From: Betaproteobacteria bacterium
Lineage (GTDB): Bacteria > Pseudomonadota > Gammaproteobacteria > Burkholderiales > SG8-41
Direction: 5' to 3'
Assembly (NCBI GenBank): GCA_021730905.1
Contig: JAKFYK010000040.1
Span: 1 to 64,000, forward strand
Length of the DNA: 64,000 nucleotides
Below, piece after piece: positions 60,816-64,000 of this stretch. Under the pieces are notes generated by a model. It did not search any database, had not been told where the DNA came from, and saw only the letters and a program-made list of their open reading frames with translations. The translations under genes were made by a program, and so were the position numbers. Numbering within the stretch: the stretch's first letter is position 1; every line of letters begins with the position of its first letter.

Positions 60816-61967
60816 AATTTACTGTTTCCTCTTGACGAAGAACTTGGACTGCTGCGTGACAGCGTTGAAAAGTTCGCGCAAGAGCAAATCGCGCCGCGCG
60901 CCGCAGCCATTGACCAGACCGGCGAATTTCCACGCGACCTGTGGCCCCAACTAGGTGCTTTAGGGTTATTGGGCATCACCGTCGAAGAGACCTTTGGCGG
61001 CGCGGGCATGGGTTACCTCGCGCATGTGGTGGTCATGGAAGAAATCAGCCGCGCGTCGGCCTCGGTCGGGCTGTCGTACGGCGCGCACTCCAATTTGTGC
61101 GTCAACCAGATACGCCGCAACGGCAGCGACGCGCAAAAACGCCGTTACCTGCCCAAACTCATTTCAGGTGCACACGTCGGCGCGCTTGCAATGAGCGAAG
61201 CCGGTTCCGGTTCCGATGTGGTGAGCATGCGCCTGCGTGCCGACGCCAGGGCCGACCGTTACGTGCTGAACGGCACAAAGATGTGGATCACCAACGGCCC
61301 GGATGCGGACACACTGGTGGTTTACGCCAAAACTGATGGCGCTGCAGGCTCGCGCGGGATTACCGCATTCATCGTCGAAAAATCCTTCAGGGGTTTCAGC
61401 GCCTCGCCCAAACTCGACAAACTCGGCATGCGCGGCTCCAATACCTCCGAACTGGTGTTTGAAGATTGCGAAGTGCCAGCCGAAAACGTTTTGGGTGCGG
61501 TCGGCCAGGGCATCAACGTGCTGATGAGCGGCCTCGATTATGAGCGTACCGTGCTCGCGGCAGGGCCGCTCGGCATCATGCAGGCATGCCTGGACGTGGC
61601 ATTACCGTATCTGCACCAGCGCCATCAATTCGGGCAAGCTATCGGCGAATTCCAGCTGATGCAAGGCAAGCTCGCCGACATGGTCACCACATCGAATGCC
61701 TGCCGCGCCTATGTGTACGCCGTGGCGCGAGCCTGCGACGCGGGCAACATCACACGCCGCGATGCTGCCGGCGCCATTCTGTACACCGCCGAACGCGCTA
61801 CCGAACTGGCGCTGCAAACCATACAATGCCTTGGCGCCATGGGCTATATGAACGATAGCCCTGCCGGCCGTTTGCTGCGCGACGCCAAACTATACGAAAT
61901 TGGAGCTGGCACCTCTGAAATACGGCGCTGGCTGATAGGACGGGAACTGTTCAAGGAAACAAAATAG
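60813..61967 (+). CDS. ivd: isovaleryl-CoA dehydrogenase
   Basis: A 384-residue acyl-CoA dehydrogenase of leucine breakdown, converting isovaleryl-CoA to 3-methylcrotonyl-CoA with FAD and ETF. IVD-like segments are [59 protein letters not shown] and the catalytic glutamate in [21 protein letters not shown]. The start is ATG 60813; a TTG at 60795 is less likely. The usual partners (methylcrotonyl-CoA carboxylase, hydroxymethylglutaryl-CoA lyase) do not follow. Instead nitronate monooxygenase and isomerase genes do. Confidence 0.92.
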   Translation: MNLLFPLDEELGLLRDSVEKFAQEQIAPRAAAIDQTGEFPRDLWPQLGALGLLGITVEETFGGAGMGYLAHVVVMEEISRASASVGLSYGAHSNLCVNQIRRNGSDAQKRRYLPKLISGAHVGALAMSEAGSGSDVVSMRLRADARADRYVLNGTKMWITNGPDADTLVVYAKTDGAAGSRGITAFIVEKSFRGFSASPKLDKLGMRGSNTSELVFEDCEVPAENVLGAVGQGINVLMSGLDYERTVLAAGPLGIMQACLDVALPYLHQRHQFGQAIGEFQLMQGKLADMVTTSNACRAYVYAVARACDAGNITRRDAAGAILYTAERATELALQTIQCLGAMGYMNDSPAGRLLRDAKLYEIGAGTSEIRRWLIGRELFKETK

Positions 61968-61971
61968 ATTT

Positions 61972-63063
61972 ATGGCAAAACTACACACACCGCTATGCGA
62001 TCTTCTCGGCACGAGACTGCCGATTATTCAGGCGCCGATGGCGGGCGGCGTCACCACGCCGGCGCTGGTCGCGGCTGCCAGCAGCGCCGGCGCGCTCGGT
62101 TCATTCGGATTCGCCTACACGCAACCTGAAGCGATGCAGCGCGATGTCGAAGCTGTGCGCGCGCTGACCGATGCGCCCATCAATCTCAATTTTTTCGTCA
62201 ACACACAGCCCACGCCCATCGCGCCCGCATCGCAAACGGCCGCCATCGATGCCGTCGCCGGCTACTACCAGGCACTGGGATTGCCCGCACCCGCGCCGGT
62301 GCGCGCCCCTTATGCGCCGGATCTCCATGCACAACTGTCGATGGCCGAAGACATCCGGCCCGAAGTGCTGACGTTTCATCTGGGCGATCTGCCCGCTGAC
62401 CGAATCCGAGGACTGCGCACGCTTGGCATCAAAACCGGCGGCAGCGCCACCTGCGTGGCCGAAGCGCAGCACCTCGAGGCGCTGGGCGTCGATTTCATCG
62501 TGGCGCAGGGTATGGAAGCGGGCGGCCATCGCGGCACGTATCAACGCAACCCGTATGAAGCAATGACCGGAACGCTGGCACTGACACGGCTGATCGTGCG
62601 CGCCGTAAAAATTCCGGTGGTTGCTGCCGGCGGCATCATGGACGGCTCGGGCATTGCCGCGGTGCTGGCGCTCGGCGCGCAGGGCGCGCAACTCGGCACG
62701 GCATTCATCCCGTGCGCGGAAAGCGGCGCGCCACGCATCCATAAAGACAGCCTGCTTGCTGCGCGAGAAGACACCACCATGGTCACCGAAAAGTTCACCG
62801 GCAAACCGGCGCGCGGTCTCGCCAACCGCTATATGCGCGAGATGCAGTCACGCAATGCACCGCAACTCGCGTTCCCGGCGCAGGGCACGCTGTCCGGGCC
62901 GCTGCGCGCCGCTTCCGGCAAGGCAGGCAATCCCGATTTTCTGGCAATGTGGGCGGGGCAGGCAGCGCCGTTGTCGCGCGCACTGTCGGCCACGGAACTG
63001 GTCGCCACGCTGGAAAAGGAAACGCTGGAAACGCTCGACCGGCTCGCCGCATTGCGCCGCTAG
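61972..63063 (+). CDS. nitronate monooxygenase family protein
   Basis: A 363-residue FMN-dependent barrel enzyme of the NMO (former 2-nitropropane dioxygenase) family. Markers are IIQAPMAGGVTTPALVAAASSAGALGSFGF, INLNFFVNTQPTP, the catalytic-site GMEAGGHRGTYQ and the FMN phosphate motif VVAAGGIMDGSGIAAVLALGAQGAQLGTAFIP. It would oxidise alkyl nitronates or related substrates. The ATG lies 4 bp after ivd, so it is in the same operon, which is not the usual leucine gene order. Confidence 0.92.
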   Translation: MAKLHTPLCDLLGTRLPIIQAPMAGGVTTPALVAAASSAGALGSFGFAYTQPEAMQRDVEAVRALTDAPINLNFFVNTQPTPIAPASQTAAIDAVAGYYQALGLPAPAPVRAPYAPDLHAQLSMAEDIRPEVLTFHLGDLPADRIRGLRTLGIKTGGSATCVAEAQHLEALGVDFIVAQGMEAGGHRGTYQRNPYEAMTGTLALTRLIVRAVKIPVVAAGGIMDGSGIAAVLALGAQGAQLGTAFIPCAESGAPRIHKDSLLAAREDTTMVTEKFTGKPARGLANRYMREMQSRNAPQLAFPAQGTLSGPLRAASGKAGNPDFLAMWAGQAAPLSRALSATELVATLEKETLETLDRLAALRR

Positions 63064-63078
63064 AACAGGAGTCCTGTC

Positions 63079-63681
63079 ATGGCCAATCCGATTGATTTCT
63101 ACTTCGACTTCTCGTCGCCTTACGGCTATTTCGCCGCAACCAAAATCGACGCGCTCGCCGCGCGGCATGACCGCGCCGTGACATGGCGCCCGATTCTGCT
63201 GGGCGCGGTATTCAAGATCAGCGGCCAGCAACCGCTGCCGAACATTCCATTGAAAGGCAGCTACGCCAAGCACGACATGTTGCGTTCGGGCCGATGGTTC
63301 GAAGTGCCGTTCAAAATTCCAACAAAATTTCCCATAGGAACGATCGCACCGTGCCGCGCGTTCTACTGGGTGCATGACAAGGACGCTGCGCTGGCGAAAA
63401 AATTCACGCTCGCCCTCTATCACGCCTACTTCGCCGAAGACCGCGATATTTCCAACCCCGAAGTCACCGGCAACGTGGCCGCCAAACTCGGCATCGACAA
63501 AAACGCGCTGACCGCCGCGTTGAACGATGCCGCGGTCAAGGAGCGCACCAGGATCGAAGTCGATGCCGCTATCGAGCGCGGCGTGTTCGGCTCGCCGTAC
63601 ATCGTGATCGACGGCGAACCGTTCTGGGGCGCGGACCGGCTTGGTCAGGCTGAACGCTGGCTGGAAAAGGGACGTTGGTGA
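63079..63681 (+). CDS. 2-hydroxychromene-2-carboxylate isomerase-like (DsbA-like fold)
   Basis: A 200-residue protein of the HCCA isomerase/glutathione-S-transferase kappa family. The opening IDFYFDFSSPYGYFAATKIDALAARHDRAVTWRPILLGAVFKISG is diagnostic and carries the glutathione-site serine. The middle FALARAHYAYFAEDRDISN-type region and the end VFGSPYIVIDGEPFWGADRLGQAERWL are also typical. In naphthalene breakdown NahD uses glutathione; here no aromatic pathway is adjacent, so the true role is unclear. It follows the NMO gene by 15 bp. Confidence 0.9.
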   Translation: MANPIDFYFDFSSPYGYFAATKIDALAARHDRAVTWRPILLGAVFKISGQQPLPNIPLKGSYAKHDMLRSGRWFEVPFKIPTKFPIGTIAPCRAFYWVHDKDAALAKKFTLALYHAYFAEDRDISNPEVTGNVAAKLGIDKNALTAALNDAAVKERTRIEVDAAIERGVFGSPYIVIDGEPFWGADRLGQAERWLEKGRW

Positions 63682-63708
63682 GAACGGCTTGTTGATGCCC
63701 TGCCCGAT

Positions 63709-64000
63709 ATGCCTGCACAACTGGAAGCGATACAAGCCAACATCGTGACGCTGAACGTTGACGCCATCGTCAACGCAGCGAATACGTCATTGCTCGGCGG
63801 TGGCGGTGTTGATGGCGCGATACACCGCGCGGCAGGGCTCGGGTTGCTGGCCGAGTGTCGCACGCTGAACGGCTGCAAGACCGGGCAATCCAAGATCACC
63901 AGCGGCTACCTGCTGGCACCAAGGCTCGTCATACACACCGTTGGGCCGATTTGGCAGGGCGGCAACCATGGCGAACCGGAATTGCTGGCATCCTGCTATC
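63709..64000 (+). CDS. macrodomain protein, O-acetyl-ADP-ribose deacetylase type (partial, cut by window end)
   Basis: An open frame without a stop before the window end, so it is absent from the ORF track. It reads [43 protein letters not shown], then [34 protein letters not shown]. The NAAN asparagine and the [12 protein letters not shown] loop are the ADP-ribose-binding signatures of the YmdB/MacroD group, which removes ADP-ribose or deacetylates O-acetyl-ADP-ribose. At least 97 residues are visible of an expected 170-180. It is close after the isomerase gene and on the same strand. Confidence 0.85.
   Translation, partial: MPAQLEAIQANIVTLNVDAIVNAANTSLLGGGGVDGAIHRAAGLGLLAECRTLNGCKTGQSKITSGYLLAPRLVIHTVGPIWQGGNHGEPELLASCY

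Overview
The window is 64 kb of GC-rich chromosome from a betaproteobacterium (Burkholderiales or Nitrosomonadales-like; the genus cannot be fixed from the sequence alone). Several things point there: the ubiE - Tim44-like - ubiJ - ubiB cluster, the metX-metW pair, the proteobacterial (non-E. coli) type of glutamate-cysteine ligase next to gshB and a short PTS made of only IIA, HPr and EI, NodI/NodJ-like ABC genes, a class I PHA synthase and a LiuR-type MerR regulator beside isovaleryl-CoA dehydrogenase. The content is mostly core metabolism and cell biology. I see no rRNA, tRNA, insertion sequence, prophage, CRISPR array or replication origin. No gap between genes exceeds about 220 bp.

Layout. 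1-5.2 kb: the end of a glycan-type block (methyltransferase, glycosyltransferase), an aldo/keto reductase, an FAA-family hydrolase, a methyltransferase, a small membrane protein and a HIT protein. 5.3-11.4 kb: a possible PilZ-related protein, DUF971, then ubiquinone biosynthesis (ubiE, ubiJ, ubiB) with a Tim44-like membrane protein. 11.5-21.7 kb: a sodium:solute symporter with a histidine-rich tail, hypothetical proteins, a DHH phosphoesterase, VanZ-like protein, ferredoxin, hydrolase, NodIJ-like exporter, hemJ, a secreted HIRAN protein, an RNA methyltransferase and a TauE-like permease. 21.7-26.7 kb: pilU and pilT diverging from yggS-proC-yggT-DUF167. 26.7-36 kb (minus strand): phospholipase D-like protein, rng, maf, rlmH, rsfS, nadD, aceF, aceE. 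36-42.7 kb (minus): rlpA, rodA, mrdA, mreD, mreC, mreB, the rod-shape cluster. 42.8-46 kb: gatCAB. 46-51 kb: DUF4124 protein, xthA, ampG, metW, metX. 51-56.3 kb (minus): unknown protein, ptsI, ptsH, IIA, gshB, gshA. 56.4-64 kb: amidohydrolase, phaC and a metallo-beta-lactamase-fold gene diverging from liuR-ivd-nitronate monooxygenase-isomerase-macrodomain (cut by the window end).

The most notable unexplained structure is a dispersed AT-rich repeat of about 28 bp, consensus near RTAASTATNTGTTTTTAWTG(A)TATTTTA. I count ten copies in both orientations, seven of them touching or overlapping a start or stop codon and three inside conserved genes (aldo/keto reductase, RNA methyltransferase, gatA). 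Other leads are an attenuator-like leader before metX, long hairpins built of 7- or 8-nt phased units in three intergenic gaps, an AT-rich mosaic block inside gatB, two LiuR-like operators, an 8-8-8 palindrome in front of the PTS genes, and an aldo/keto reductase with its catalytic aspartate replaced.
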